Origin: Takakia lepidozioides | Lineage: Eukaryota > Streptophyta > Takakiopsida > Takakiales > Takakiaceae | NCBI GenBank assembly: GCA_030704615.1 | Contig: CM060731.1 | Span: 94,656,756 to 94,720,755, forward strand | Reading direction: 5' to 3' | Length of the DNA stretch: 64,000 bases | Shown: positions 29,697 through 40,236 of the stretch, one piece after another | How the letters are laid out: each line of letters starts with the position of its first letter | Numbering within the stretch: position 1 is the first letter of the stretch | The notes under the pieces: generated by a model | Databases searched by the model: none | The model's input: only the letters and a program-made list of their open reading frames with translations | What the model was told of the DNA's origin: nothing | Translations under genes and position numbers: made by a program

Positions 29697-29814
29697 ATGG
29701 GGCAAAGGGAATCCTCCATATGGATATTTTCAATTGCATTTTGCTGTATCAGACTTTTTTTTGCAGTAATGAAATGCACCCCAAAACTCTGGAATGAGGC
29801 AATATTCCATTCAA

Positions 29815-30245
29815 ACTGAGATCCAACAGAAGCAGTTGTGGGGCCATTTCTGGAAAAATGGCGCCGAATTTCTCTTTTTGGGCCGAAAACTGGCTAAGTC
29901 CCAACATGCACTGGTACCTGTGTCTGGGAAAATGGCGCCGAATTTCTCTTTTTGGGTGGCTAAGTCCCAACATGCACCTGGAAAAATTTCTCTTTTTTTA
30001 ACTGGCTCCCAACATGCACTGGTACAGTGTCTGGAAAAATGGCGCCGAATTTCCCTATTTTGGGCCGAAAACTGGCTAAGTCCGAACATGCACTGGAAAA
30101 ATGGCGCCGAATTACCTGTCATGAGGGGACCTATAGCCGCGGAATTCGGCACCATTTTTCGCCAGAGAGACCTATTACCGCGAAATACGTCGCCGTTTTT
30201 TCAGGTTACGGACCCTATTACCGCGAAATTCGGCGCCATATTTGC
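29815..30245. repeat. Tandem GGCGCCGAATTT-containing repeats between MULE copies
   Basis: Four to five units of CTGGAAAAATGGCGCCGAAT + TTCTCTTTTTGGGCCGAAAACTGGC-like sequence with CCCAACATGCACTGGTAC (29845-30115). Then three units of GACCTATTACCGCGAAATTC + GGCGCC(A) (30128-30243). The half-palindrome GGCGCCGAATTT is shared with the 23850-25860 array. Confidence 0.75.
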
Positions 30246-30505
30246 ACATGTCGCTGGGAATTGGCATGAGCGGAAGACGAAATATCATGAGCACAACTGT
30301 CAAAACTACAATTTTCCCTTCAGGGGGCCGAATAATATATTTGTTTTTCCTGACACATTGCATTAAATTATTGTTTTTTTTATTGTTTTTTATTTTCGAA
30401 ATTTGTACTTCTGCTCATGAAAACCGATTGTCTTACTACTCCACTCATGCCGCTCATGCTCATGAAATAGCTAACCTCTTGTTTGTGTCCTTGTAGGAGT
30501 GGTGC

Positions 30506-31918
30506 TTGGATTCCGACACGGACATGCCGAACACGAATATGGCAGAATCAGTGCACTCCTCCTGGCGAGCGTCTTCTGCCGCACATCTGGTGGACATAGT
30601 GACGGCCACAACGGAGGACATCGACAGAGCAATCATGCAGCAAGCCACATACTACAAGTTCCTGAGCGGGAAACAATGGGGCTTTGGGCCGGACAGGGAG
30701 GAACGAACAGCTTCGAGGTCGAAGAATCCACTGAAATGGGCTACAACATTGCGAGAGAAGATCAAAGGGACGCCTCTGCACGCAGAGGGTGAGCACCTAG
30801 AGGGGGACGTCCGTACTCGCCCTGTGAGGCGGAGGATTGAAGAGGAACCCGGGTGCGAAGAAGATTCCTGGAGATCCGACATGAACATTCGGACAACACC
30901 TCGAGGGCCCGTCATGTTGCCGCACAATGTGTCTTCCAGCAGTGGAAGCCCAAGAAATTCCAGATCGTCATCGCCTTCAAGGGGGGATTCCGTGCGAGAA
31001 ATTCCCACCGCTCGCTTGCCACAGATTCCGCCCGCTGTTATGCAGTATGGCCGAGCCATTGTGGAGACGACTGTGTCTGCGTCACAGTGGAGAATTGCTC
31101 GCACAAAGCCGTCGTTTCGAGGCAGGTGTTCCGCAATTCGAGTGGATACACGGCAACGTTGTTTAGAGATGATAAGGAGGAATCCAGATGGTGCTGTCCC
31201 TGCTCCTACTTTTACAGGAAGATTTGTCCATGCAAAGTTTGCAGAGGCGACAACCACCCAGTTCTGGTACTGCAGGCACGACATTATGACTTGCGTGTAT
31301 GGAAAGCCCAAGTACGGCATACAAACAATGTCAGAGGCTCCCCCGGTGTGGCCGGTGGAACCAGGCTGCGATCTGAGTCAGGTTGAGGCCGACGCCCTTA
31401 CCGCCGCAGGATTTTGGATGGTGCAGCGCATTGATGTCCCCAGACAACCATTTCCGCTTCCACAGCCTCCACCACCGACCCCAATGAGAGCAAGAACAAT
31501 GGGACCCGACAGCTCTAAGCATCCTACACACCGTTGGGGGAAACCGAAGAGGCGGCGACCTCCCTCAAAAGTGAACGAGACAAGGATGGGGAATGCACTT
31601 TGGATGAACTGTTCAATCCAGAGCTCAACAGAAGTGCCCCCACCAGGCTTCGGGCATGTGTATCAGATGGCCACGGCAGGCTCAGCTGTTTGCAATGAGG
31701 TGTACACCATCACCATTTCAGAATTACCCACCTGCAATTGCACCGACTTCCAGATCATGGCGAACAAGGGGACATCATACTGCCCTTGCAAGCATCTGTA
31801 CTACGTGTACCTAAAGAGACTCCGGTGTAATTCCACAACTCATCACTTCATACATGCACCAGGGTTGAGCCCCCAAGAGGTGCACACTCTTCTGAATATG
31901 GATCCAGGGGACCAGTGA
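30506..31918 (+). CDS. MULE transposase C-terminal half with SWIM finger, copy 2
   Basis: An open 470-residue frame, the best-preserved transposase piece in the window. From the N-terminus: SDTDMPNTNMAESVHSSW, a charged/Ser-rich linker (SSSSGSPRNSRSSSPSRGDS, about residue 150), RQRCLEMIRRNPDGAVPAPT, FWYCRHDIMTCVYGKPKYGI, a Pro-rich stretch with basic GKPKRRRPPSK (about 350), then the SWIM finger PTCNCTDFQI...SYCPCKHLYY (CxC...CxH, about residues 408-432). It starts just after a splice acceptor (30495), so it is an exon, not a whole gene. Upstream finger and DDE parts are missing here. It would bind the transposon ends. Confidence 0.72.
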   Translation: MDSDTDMPNTNMAESVHSSWRASSAAHLVDIVTATTEDIDRAIMQQATYYKFLSGKQWGFGPDREERTASRSKNPLKWATTLREKIKGTPLHAEGEHLEGDVRTRPVRRRIEEEPGCEEDSWRSDMNIRTTPRGPVMLPHNVSSSSGSPRNSRSSSPSRGDSVREIPTARLPQIPPAVMQYGRAIVETTVSASQWRIARTKPSFRGRCSAIRVDTRQRCLEMIRRNPDGAVPAPTFTGRFVHAKFAEATTTQFWYCRHDIMTCVYGKPKYGIQTMSEAPPVWPVEPGCDLSQVEADALTAAGFWMVQRIDVPRQPFPLPQPPPPTPMRARTMGPDSSKHPTHRWGKPKRRRPPSKVNETRMGNALWMNCSIQSSTEVPPPGFGHVYQMATAGSAVCNEVYTITISELPTCNCTDFQIMANKGTSYCPCKHLYYVYLKRLRCNSTTHHFIHAPGLSPQEVHTLLNMDPGDQ

Positions 31919-32732
31919 CCTTGGCTTGCGGTCCCAACACTATGGTACGCCCATCCTTTTCGGATAGTAGAACTGTACTGCTGCAAGTAGCTCTGACTCT
32001 GGCCACAGAAAGGTCCGACTTATGTCTTGCCTACCAGTAACCTGTTTTGCTCGAACTAAGATAATACTATGTCATTCATTCGTGTTTCCACGTGTATGTA
32101 TTTTTGTGTGTTGGAGGGCTCCTCTTTTTCTGCTCTCCCAAACTTTGTTTTCCTCATTCGATCCCCGGCAAGGAAATGCGGCACCGCATTTCCAAGTAAC
32201 GTCGTAGGTACTGGTAGATGCGGCATTCACCAACACCAAACTGCCCAGAAATTTCGCACGTGCGAACCCTAATGCGGCACCGCATTTCCCAGTTGAGTCG
32301 CAAACCTTTCCCGCCGAATACTCGAAGATGACAGAATTGTGCAGACTCTATTGGTTCAATCGCGGCAAAAGGGTCAGCTTCATTCTAATGTTAAGGCATG
32401 TAAAAACGCGGAATACTCTATACAGGCCAGTATGCGACGCCCTTTTGCCGTGGTATACTGGATTTCTCGTTGCACGGTCACTCATTTCCATGAGCGGATC
32501 TAAAAAACCATGAGCGGAGTTGTTACTGACGACATATCTTCGCCGCATTACAGGATCTGGAACTTCCAAAAACGGCAAGGTCAAATAAAAAACTTTTCAT
32601 ACTTGTTTAATCTGTCGCATTTCCAAATTTGGAGGAGTCCGCTCATGAAATCCGCGTGTCTTAGGCTTCGGCTCACCGCTCATGCGGCTCATGGCTCATG
32701 GCTCATGGTTTCTGCTCATGAAATAGTAAACC
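31919..32732 (+). other. 3' region of MULE copy 2
   Basis: Non-coding sequence also present beside copy 3 (62616-63440, opposite strand). It holds palindromes GGAAATGCGGCACCGCATTT + CC (about 32173) and ATGCGGCACCGCATTTCC (about 32270), and an ATGAGC/GCTCAT-rich stretch (32641-32731). Homology between copies 2 and 3 stops at AGTAAACCT (32731), where element B sequence begins. Confidence 0.6.
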
Positions 32733-33890
32733 TCCATTTCTATGAAGAAAGAGAAGGAGAAATGGAAATCCTAGAGGAACCAGCCACTGTGAGTTTACAG
32801 GATGAAGTGGTGACTGGTTGGACAATCACAGCTGATGAGCAGGTGAGAGAAGTGAATGTGGGAACTGAAGAGGAACCGAGGATGGTGAAGGTAGGGGCTG
32901 ATTTGGAGCCCGAATTCTTTGAGGAAGCTAAGAGTTTGTTCATCAAATACAGAGATGTATTTGCTTGGAGCTACGAGGATCTAAAAGGGATACCACCTGA
33001 GATCTGTCACCATAAGATTGAATTGGAACCAGGGTCAGTACCAATCAAACAGGCAAGGTACAGAATGAATCCCAACTATGCACAAAAGGTTGGAGAAGAG
33101 ATCAAGAAGTTGGCTGAGGCTAAGTTTATATACCCGGTAGAGTATACAACTTAGTTGTCACCCATTGTGATAGTTCCCAAGAATAATGGTAAACTGAGAG
33201 TTTGTGTGAACTATAAGAAATTGAATGCTTGCACGAAGAAAGATCTTTTCCCTTTGCCATTCACAGAAGCGGTGTTGGACACTGTGGCAGGCCATGAGAT
33301 GTACTCATTCATGGATGGCTTCAGTGGTATAATCAAGTACAAGTGGCAGAAGAAGACCAGGGAAAGACAGCTTTCATCACAGACTGGGGTACTTATGCAT
33401 ACAAAGTCATGCCTTTTGGACTTTGTAATGCACCAGCAACCTTTCAGAGAGTGATAAGTGAATCTTTTCATGAGTATCTGGATGATTTCATGTAGGAGTT
33501 CTTGGATGATTTCATGCAGGTGTTCTTGGATGATTTCAGTGTGTACAGCTCTAAGAATGAGCACTTGCATAAATTGGAGTTATGTTTGGCCAGATGCAGG
33601 ATGAGAGGTCTGGGCCTGAATCCAGAGAAGTGTACTTTCTGTGTGAACTCAGGGGTGCTTTTAGGACACATTGTGTGTAAGAGGGGACTTCTTGTGGATC
33701 CCAGGAAGACAGAGGCCATTAAAGCCTCTCCACCACCAGTAAATGTTAAGAGTATAAGGAGATTCCTTGGACAAACCAGTTATTACAGAAGATTTGTCAA
33801 AAGGTATGCACAGATAGCAGCACCATTGAGCAAGCTTCTGAAGAAAGATGCAATGTTTGCATGGACAACTGAATGTCAACAAGCTTTTGA
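32733..33890 (+). pseudogene. pol: Reverse transcriptase (element B)
   Basis: FIKYRDVFAWSYEDLKGIPP (about 32940), SVPIKQARYRMNPNYAQKVG (33036), LSPIVIVPKNNGKLRVCVNY (33155), KKDLFPLPFTEAVLDTVAGH (33236), MYSFMDGFSG (33298), then after a frame change KVMPFGLCNAPATFQRV and the catalytic VFLDDFSVYSS (about 33520). The thumb has GLGLNPEKCTFCVN and VKSIRRFLGQTSYYRRFV (33745-33800). These motifs are typical of the OTA (Athila/Tat-like) Gypsy group. A TAG stands where C has Trp (YTT-W-LSP, about 33152). A short tandem duplication of GATGATTTCATG.AG sits just before the FLDD motif (33481-33540). Confidence 0.88.
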
Positions 33891-34330
33891 GGAACTTACA
33901 TTGCCAGTAATAACTACACCTGTGCTGATTAACCCTCACTGGCATGTAGTATTTCATGTTCACTGTGATGCCTCAGGAGAAGCGTTGGGAGCGGTGTTAG
34001 CCCAAAAATTACAGGAAAATAGATTCACCTGTGTACTATGCTAGCAGGTTGATGAACAGCGCTGAAAGGAACTATAGCACAACTGAAAGAGAAGCACTGG
34101 CAATGAATTCAGGCATTACCTATTGGGAAGAGAGTTTATGTTTTATGTGGATCATCAGGCTCTGATATATCTGGTGAACAAACCTTTGATAAGTGGAAGG
34201 AGAGCAAGGTGGTTAATAATCTTGCACGAGTTTGAGTTTCGAAGTTGTTTACAAGCGTGGCCGTTTGCATCTTGTGGCAGATCATTTGTCACGCCTAACA
34301 ACAGGAGAGCCCGCCACAGGAGTAGACGAC
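33891..34330 (+). pseudogene. RNase H domain (element B)
   Basis: FHVHCDASGEALGAVLAQKL (about 33952, first catalytic Asp) is followed by a frameshift near 34020, then NYSTTEREALAM-like and FYVDHQALIYLVNKPLISGR (about 34140). The tail reads YKRGRLHLVADHLSRLT (about 34250, ADHLSR with the last catalytic Asp). It removes template RNA during reverse transcription. Three frames are needed to follow it. Confidence 0.82.
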
Positions 34331-34489
34331 CAATTACCTGATGCGAGTTTATTTGCAATGGAGGTGCAAAGAAGTGCAGATGAATGGTTAGATTGGCAGT
34401 GGCCAATCAGATACTACCTTACTCATGGTCAGTGCCCACCTAGTTATGGTAAGGAGCAGAGGAAGAGAATCGCTATCAAGGCTTTACCT

Positions 34490-35690
34490 TATACTATGGT
34501 AGGAAGCAGAATGTATAAGCTAGGACCTGATGGAGTACTTAAACGATGCTTGTACCACCATGAAGTAAATAAAGTTTTGGAGGAAGTTCATAAAGGAGTG
34601 GCTGGAGGTCATTTTGGAGAAGAGACTACCAGTAGGAAGATACTACTTGCAGGTTACTGGTGGCCTACTTTGTTCAAGATGTACACAAGTATTGTCAGAG
34701 TTGTGGTGAATGTCGCAGCTAGGACCTTTGCAGAGATCTGGGAAGATGGCTTTGCATCCTACGATGCCTACTGAACCATTTCAGAAATGGGGACTAGACT
34801 TTGTTGGACCAATTAACCCACTAGCCAAGAATACACATAACAAGTACATAATTACAGCCATTGATTATACTACGAAGTGGGTGGAAGCTAAAGCTCTGAG
34901 GGACAACACAGCCAAGTCCACAGCAAAGTTCCTGTATGAGAACATACTTACACGATTTGGCTGTCCCTTGGAATTTATCAGTGACCAGGGAAGTCACTTC
35001 ATTAATGAGACCATTGAACTATTGACTAAAGAGTTCATGATTGTGCATAGGAGAGAGTACAACGTATTACCCAGAGGGTAATGGGCAGGCAGAGGCTACC
35101 AACAAAATACTATGTACTATCTTGGCTAAGATAGTCAATGCAAACAGAACGGATTGGGATACAAAGCTGCTGACGGCTTTGTGGTCATACATGACTTCAT
35201 ATAAAGTCACCACTAAGTATACACCATTTCAATTAGTTTATGGTATGGAAGCTTTACTTCCAGTGGAATTCTTGTTACCTACCATGAGAACTGAATGGGG
35301 AAAAAGAATGGAATTGGAAGATTCAATTAAGGCCAGGAAACATGAATTATACCATGTGGAAGAAGTATGTGCTGATGCAGCTGATAACATGACCAGAATT
35401 CAGATGAAGAGGAAGGAACAGTTTGATGAAGGCAAATTAAAAACTTTTAAGACGGGAGATTTGGTTCTCTGGTTGCAGAAGAAGGGGAAGATTAAAGCTT
35501 CTAAGCTTAAATCACCATGGAAGGGACCTTATGTCATACAGAAGATGTATGATAACAACACAGCCATGTTACAAACCATTAACAAAGAGATGCTAGGAAG
35601 AGTCAATGCCAATAAGTTGAAGGGGTACAGTGGTATCCATGACAAACCATTGCAGCACGATTTGCATGTTGAAACGCAAAAGCAGTCACG
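34490..35690 (+). pseudogene. Integrase (element B)
   Basis: H2C2 zinc region: YHHEVNKVLEEVHKGVAGGH (about 34553-34612); its CC half is scrambled by frameshifts but readable in element C as CQICDECQRLGP. DDE core: KWGLDFVGPINP (about 34787), KYIITAIDYTTKWVEAKALR, FISDQGSHFINETIELL (about 34975) and GQAEATNKILCTILAK (about 35086), so all three catalytic acids are encoded. The C-terminal domain (FKTGDLVLWLQKKGKIKASK, about 35447; WKGPYVIQKMY, 35519) lacks a chromodomain. One frameshift lies near 35080. Confidence 0.88.
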
Positions 35691-35774
35691 GGCTGCGCCA
35701 GTGATACCAACGGAGTATGGAGCACTTGTCGCTAGGCCGAGCGTATATGACGAGGGCGGACAGGACAAGCGTGA

Positions 35775-35925
35775 CACAACTTATCACAGCCCATCACGGC
35801 GCAGCACAGCCTATCACAGCCCATCACAGTGTCACACAGCCTATCACAACCTACCACAGTGTGTCACAGCCTATCACAGCTTACCACAGTGCAACACAGC
35901 CTATCACAGTACCACAGTATGACAC
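35775..35925. repeat. CACAGCC array between integrase and ORF3 (element B)
   Basis: Units such as CAGCCCATCACAG, CACAGCCTATCACAGC and CTACCACAGTGTG. Its translation (repeated TAYHSPSQ) explains the odd N-terminal part of a 981-codon frame starting at 35717. The element C counterpart is at 53440-53545. The same motif fills part of each LTR. Confidence 0.8.
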
Positions 35926-36451
35926 ATCACAGCTCAACACAGGTTACACAATCCATAGGATCAGTGACAGGTGGACGTGGGTTAACATCCGGAGAGTGGC
36001 CGGCGGAAAAGTGGACGGAGGCACGTTTAAAAATAGACACGTGGACGCCAGGACGAGACACACAGCCGGACATGGATTCCAAAGGCGAGTGTCATCAAGG
36101 AAGAAGACAAAATTGGCCGTCAAAGTACCTATCCGGCACATTAACTTATTATGGTCCATTAATGCATACAGGGAAAGGGTAACGGAACCCTTTAAAAGTA
36201 CCGAAAAGCGAAATCCATGTCACATGTACTATCCTAGTGGACAGTCTAGAGTGGAAAATCCATGGAAGGAAATTAAATTACAAAACAAATCACACAGCCA
36301 ACAGCCAATCATGAGCCAGAATTACCTGCAGAAGGTATTTTCCAAGAAGCGAAATCAAGAAATTGGAAGGATTTTGAGCGCAAGAGTCGGCGTCGTTCCA
36401 AGTAACGGGCGTCTCGACGGGAGAGAGAATCAAAGCTATAGCTTTGAAGCT

Positions 36452-39400
36452 ATGGCGGAAATAACAGACTACACTCTCGCCTTACTACTTACGCAGTGGC
36501 ACAAAGACAGACGAACGGAGAGTACATTTTCTCTAAATCACTTGCAAGCCCCGCAGGCTTACAAGCACTTACCCATTTCATTCTACGCCAACCATACTTT
36601 TATGCTTTGTGCCCTGCAGACGTTTCTTCAATTGTTGCAACCAAAACCTATCTGTTTGTCCAGAATGAAGAGAGTGAGAGGAATGGAAGATATCAGGGTG
36701 AAAAGCACCACAACGATCGCTGCACCACACGCGGTGCAGCTACTGAAGGAGCTGCGATTGGAGGGATTGCTACGCAAGGACTGGTCCTTGCATCATCGGC
36801 AGTTCATGATACAATTCCTTCAAAACTTTGAGCCTCAGACAGGAGTTACTCAGGTGAGGGGAGTAGATATAGAAATTACTCCCCAGTACCTGCAGCAACT
36901 GTTTGATTTGCCATCAGGACATGTGGAGGTGGATGAGCACAGGGCAAGATTGCAGATAGGGAATTTGTTCCAAGAAGGGAGTTTCTTTAAAACTCAAGGT
37001 TTTGCTTGTACCAAAGCCGAGTACCCAGGGCTTAGGGAGGTTGGCCAAATCTTGAACGTTCTGTTTGCCATGAAACAGAACCAACAGTATTTGAGCAGGT
37101 CCTTCACAGAGGAGATCCTGAAAGCTTTGAGGGGAGAGGATGTCGCTTGGGCGGAGTTAATGCACAAAAGATTGGTGGACGAGATGAAGAGGTTACAGGG
37201 CACTACTGCAAAGTCTCCGATCATTGTGTCTGGTCCAATCATTGCTCAGATAATTCTTGATTCTTGCATACTTGATACTCGGGAGATAAATGAGATGGGA
37301 GTGTTTGAAACAGAAACCACTGCAATTGAAGAGCAAGGCTCTTCACTCAGTGAGGGTGGACTGGCAGTGCAACACCAGTCTAAGAGACAGAGGCAGGGAA
37401 AGACTGTAGTGGCGGATCCACTGGCTTCACGGAAACCGCATGATAATGTTTCCCAAGCTCTTGTGCAGGAAGGGGCACAGCAGCACAGAGAGCTGCTATT
37501 ATTGGAAGCAGGGCCTTTAGAGAGGGAAGAGGAAGTCACTTCGATGTCACAGCCACCACAGCCAATTGACTCTGTTGTTTTAGAGGTTTTATTAGTATAT
37601 GCTGTGACATCACCCCCAATTGCTCAAGAAGGAGAAAGATTAGACATTCCCACTACAGAACAGGTCGTGGCCGAAATTGAGAAGGGTGACCTTCTCTATG
37701 AAAATTCTGGCTTGATAAGGGAAACAATGATTCCAGAGGTAGTGTCCAGGGGAAACCCTGTTGTGCATGTAGTAACCACACCTGTGACGGAGGTACCAGG
37801 GGGAGAATATCAAGACACTGCAGCACCTGTGGTGGATGAGGTGGTTCAGGAAGAAAATCTGGTGGGGCAATGGCCTGAATGGTTCGTGAGGCATCACACT
37901 GTTGAGGATCAGGGAGAACAGCAGCAAGCTCACCATGATGACCCTCAGCAGGCCATGCTTATGAGTTCCATAAACAGGACACTTAATTTGTTGGGCACTT
38001 ATGTGAAATCCCATGTTCCATCTACCCAATTGGCAGCTTTGAGGGAGGAACTCAGGAAGGAGTTTGAGGCTCGACTTGCCACTAAGTGTGCAAACAAGGT
38101 CGATGAGGAGGTCACTCTCAAGTTACAGCAAGAGTTAGAGGATACAACAGCTGCTTTGCAGTTGGCCAAAGAACATTTGATTGAAGCAGGCCTCGAGCAG
38201 GACCAGTTGCACGAAGCACATAAGCAACAACTATATCAAATGCAGGTAAAACATGAGAGCAAGTTGCAAGAAGTGAATGCACTACATACGGAGTTGCAGA
38301 CAGTACATGAGAGGATGGCCATACAATGTGCTACACCCACAACTACGTTTGAGCAAGCTACAATAGAAGTTAACAGTCAAGCGGAAAGATGTACGAAGGT
38401 AGAGGCACAGAATGTCGAGCAGGCGAAACTCATTGTCGATATGAAGAATACAATCTGTCGCAATGAGAATACTTTCAAGCAATACAGACAGGTTGAAGCT
38501 GACCAAGAGAGGTACATCCTGGAATTGCAACAAACGGTCATGGTAAAGAGAAATGAACTCTCTGTGGCTAACAAGGCTTGGAAGGAAGCCAATAATCTGG
38601 CTGCTGCCTATGCGAGTTTGGTTGAACCTCATGCAAAGCGCATGGAGGCTTTACATCAATAGATAGATGTGTACAGGCTCACAGAGGAGCAGACTCTCAG
38701 GGGTGCCACACACAACTTGGTGGATAACCACCTTATGCAAGTCTGGTTAGCGCAAGGGCCGGTGGAAGGCAAAGCACCACGGAAGCTCACCCAAGGCGAG
38801 ATGAATGAACTCAGGCTGCAGGTGCAGAACATTGCCACAACTACTATAGACAATGTCTATAGTAGGATAGCGGAGCCTCAAGAGGATGTAGACGGCCTGC
38901 AGACTCAGGTGGAGGACCTGACATCAAATATTGACAAGAGAGTCTTTGTACCTGAAGAGCAGCTGATGGCTTCTTATTTACAAGCCAGAACTTTAGCTTT
39001 TCAGTCTTCTTCGCAGGGGGTGCAGGAGATGCCAGTGGTACAAGAGCCAGTGCTACCAATACCACAACAAGTGACTGTGACAGTAGCTGACCTTGTTGTT
39101 ACTACAGCCACACCACAGCCGCCACAGCCTGAGGTTATGGGGGATGCTGCTTTTAAACCCACCTAAAACTCCTGCTGCACGGGAGTACAGTCGGGCTATG
39201 ATTATGCCCTTCAACCAAATTCCCATTGTGTTGGATTTGGCTTGGAAGGAATTTAGTCCTCCGCAGTCGTTGGCACATTACTACCAAATCATGCGCATTT
39301 GACTGCCAGTGGCAACTAGGACTAAGGTTCTTCCGAACAATCGACCCATTGAGGATCATCACTTTGCGAGATACTGGCATGAGGCAAGTACCATGTTAAA

Positions 39401-40198
39401 GGAATTAATTGCCTTCCAAGTTGTACATGGATTCATTTATACCAAGACCAAGGAGGTAGCAAGTATTGTCATGGGCTGCGGGCTATACTACGCTGCTTGT
39501 TTTCTGACACGTTATCACATTGAACAGCAGAAGATGCAATCGCGCTTTCTGAGTTATTCTAGTAGGGATCATTGGATCTTACCTGCAGTGCCATCTCATA
39601 TGTACCTATATGAGGCAAAAGTTATGATGCAAAAGGATTCTCAAATTCGTTCATGGTTTCATGCGGCCTGGAACAATTTGTCAACACAGAAATTCGGGCC
39701 TGACGATATTTCTTTAAGGGCCATGAGGCATGGAAAAACTTGCACAATTCACAAGTCATTGGTACACCACTCACCTGGACAGACAAGGAGTTCAGGGTCT
39801 TCACCAATTTTGCAATTCAGCGCTTACAACAAGTTTTACAGATTAAACTTCCAGACATGGTGGGACCACATTGTATGCCCCAGAGGATTCCAGTTAGAGT
39901 TCAACCGTTAAAACACCTCAGGGGGGAAGACGATTCTGATACTACTGGTTCTTCAGCGGACTCTTTTGACATGGCAGAGGACTATGCAATTCAGATGGCA
40001 GAGAAGAAGCGACGGGGGTCTCCTATGCCTGAAAGATTACCTCGATATCAGCCAAAGGAAGGACTGATATTTCCAGGTAGTGCTCAATCATCTCCCTCAA
40101 CCAGTGACAGGACACGGGCTCGCACACGGAGTCCTTCACGAGACTCTCAACGTCACAAGGGTGCTCGCTCACAAAGGTTTGCTAATCCCAAACAGTAA
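36452..40198 (+). pseudogene. ORF3 after integrase: long coiled-coil protein (element B)
   Basis: From a plausible start MAEITDYTLALLL at 36452 the frame stays open to TAG at 38660, and to 39166 if that TAG is ignored. It shifts at about 39150-39740 and ends at TAA 40196, about 1,240 codons in all. Parts: N-terminal globular region (LLKELRLEGLLRKDW, QYLQQLFDLPSGHVEVDEHR, LRGEDVAWAELMHKRLVDEM); acidic/Gln-rich linker; long heptad-rich coiled coil (about 38030-38650, LKLQQELEDTTAALQLAKEH); second globular part (DHHFARYWHEASTMLKEL, about 39350); basic Ser/Arg-rich tail (RTRARTRSPSRDSQRHKG). No transmembrane or envelope signature is evident. An extra ORF 3' of pol is known in some OTA elements, but I cannot assign a function. 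In the duplicate at 41244-42030 the TAG codon reads CAG. Confidence 0.65.
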
Positions 40199-40218
40199 AC
40201 CGTGAGGACACACTTTTT

Positions 40219-40236
40219 GAGAGGAGGAGGGGTAAA
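40219..40236 (+). promoter_or_regulatory. Polypurine tract (element B)
   Basis: GAGAGGAGGAGGGGTAAA directly precedes the LTR TGTTAGAG. It primes plus-strand DNA synthesis. The same tract lies at 49872-49889 (reverse strand) in element C. Confidence 0.85.

Noticed and set aside
23850-30243. GGCGCC palindromes as E2F binding sites
   Set aside because: The flanks (AATTC) do not fit the TTTSGCGC form of E2F sites; the association with MULE copies is a simpler explanation.
26455-32732. Terminal inverted repeats and target duplications of the MULE copies
   Set aside because: I searched by eye around the arrays and flanks and found no convincing matching ends, so none are annotated.
35717-36451. 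Start of a 981-codon frame at 35717 as the true ORF3 N-terminus
   Set aside because: The first 70 residues translate the CACAGCC minisatellite (repeats of TAYHSPSQ type) after the integrase end; a start near 36452 or a spliced start is more likely.
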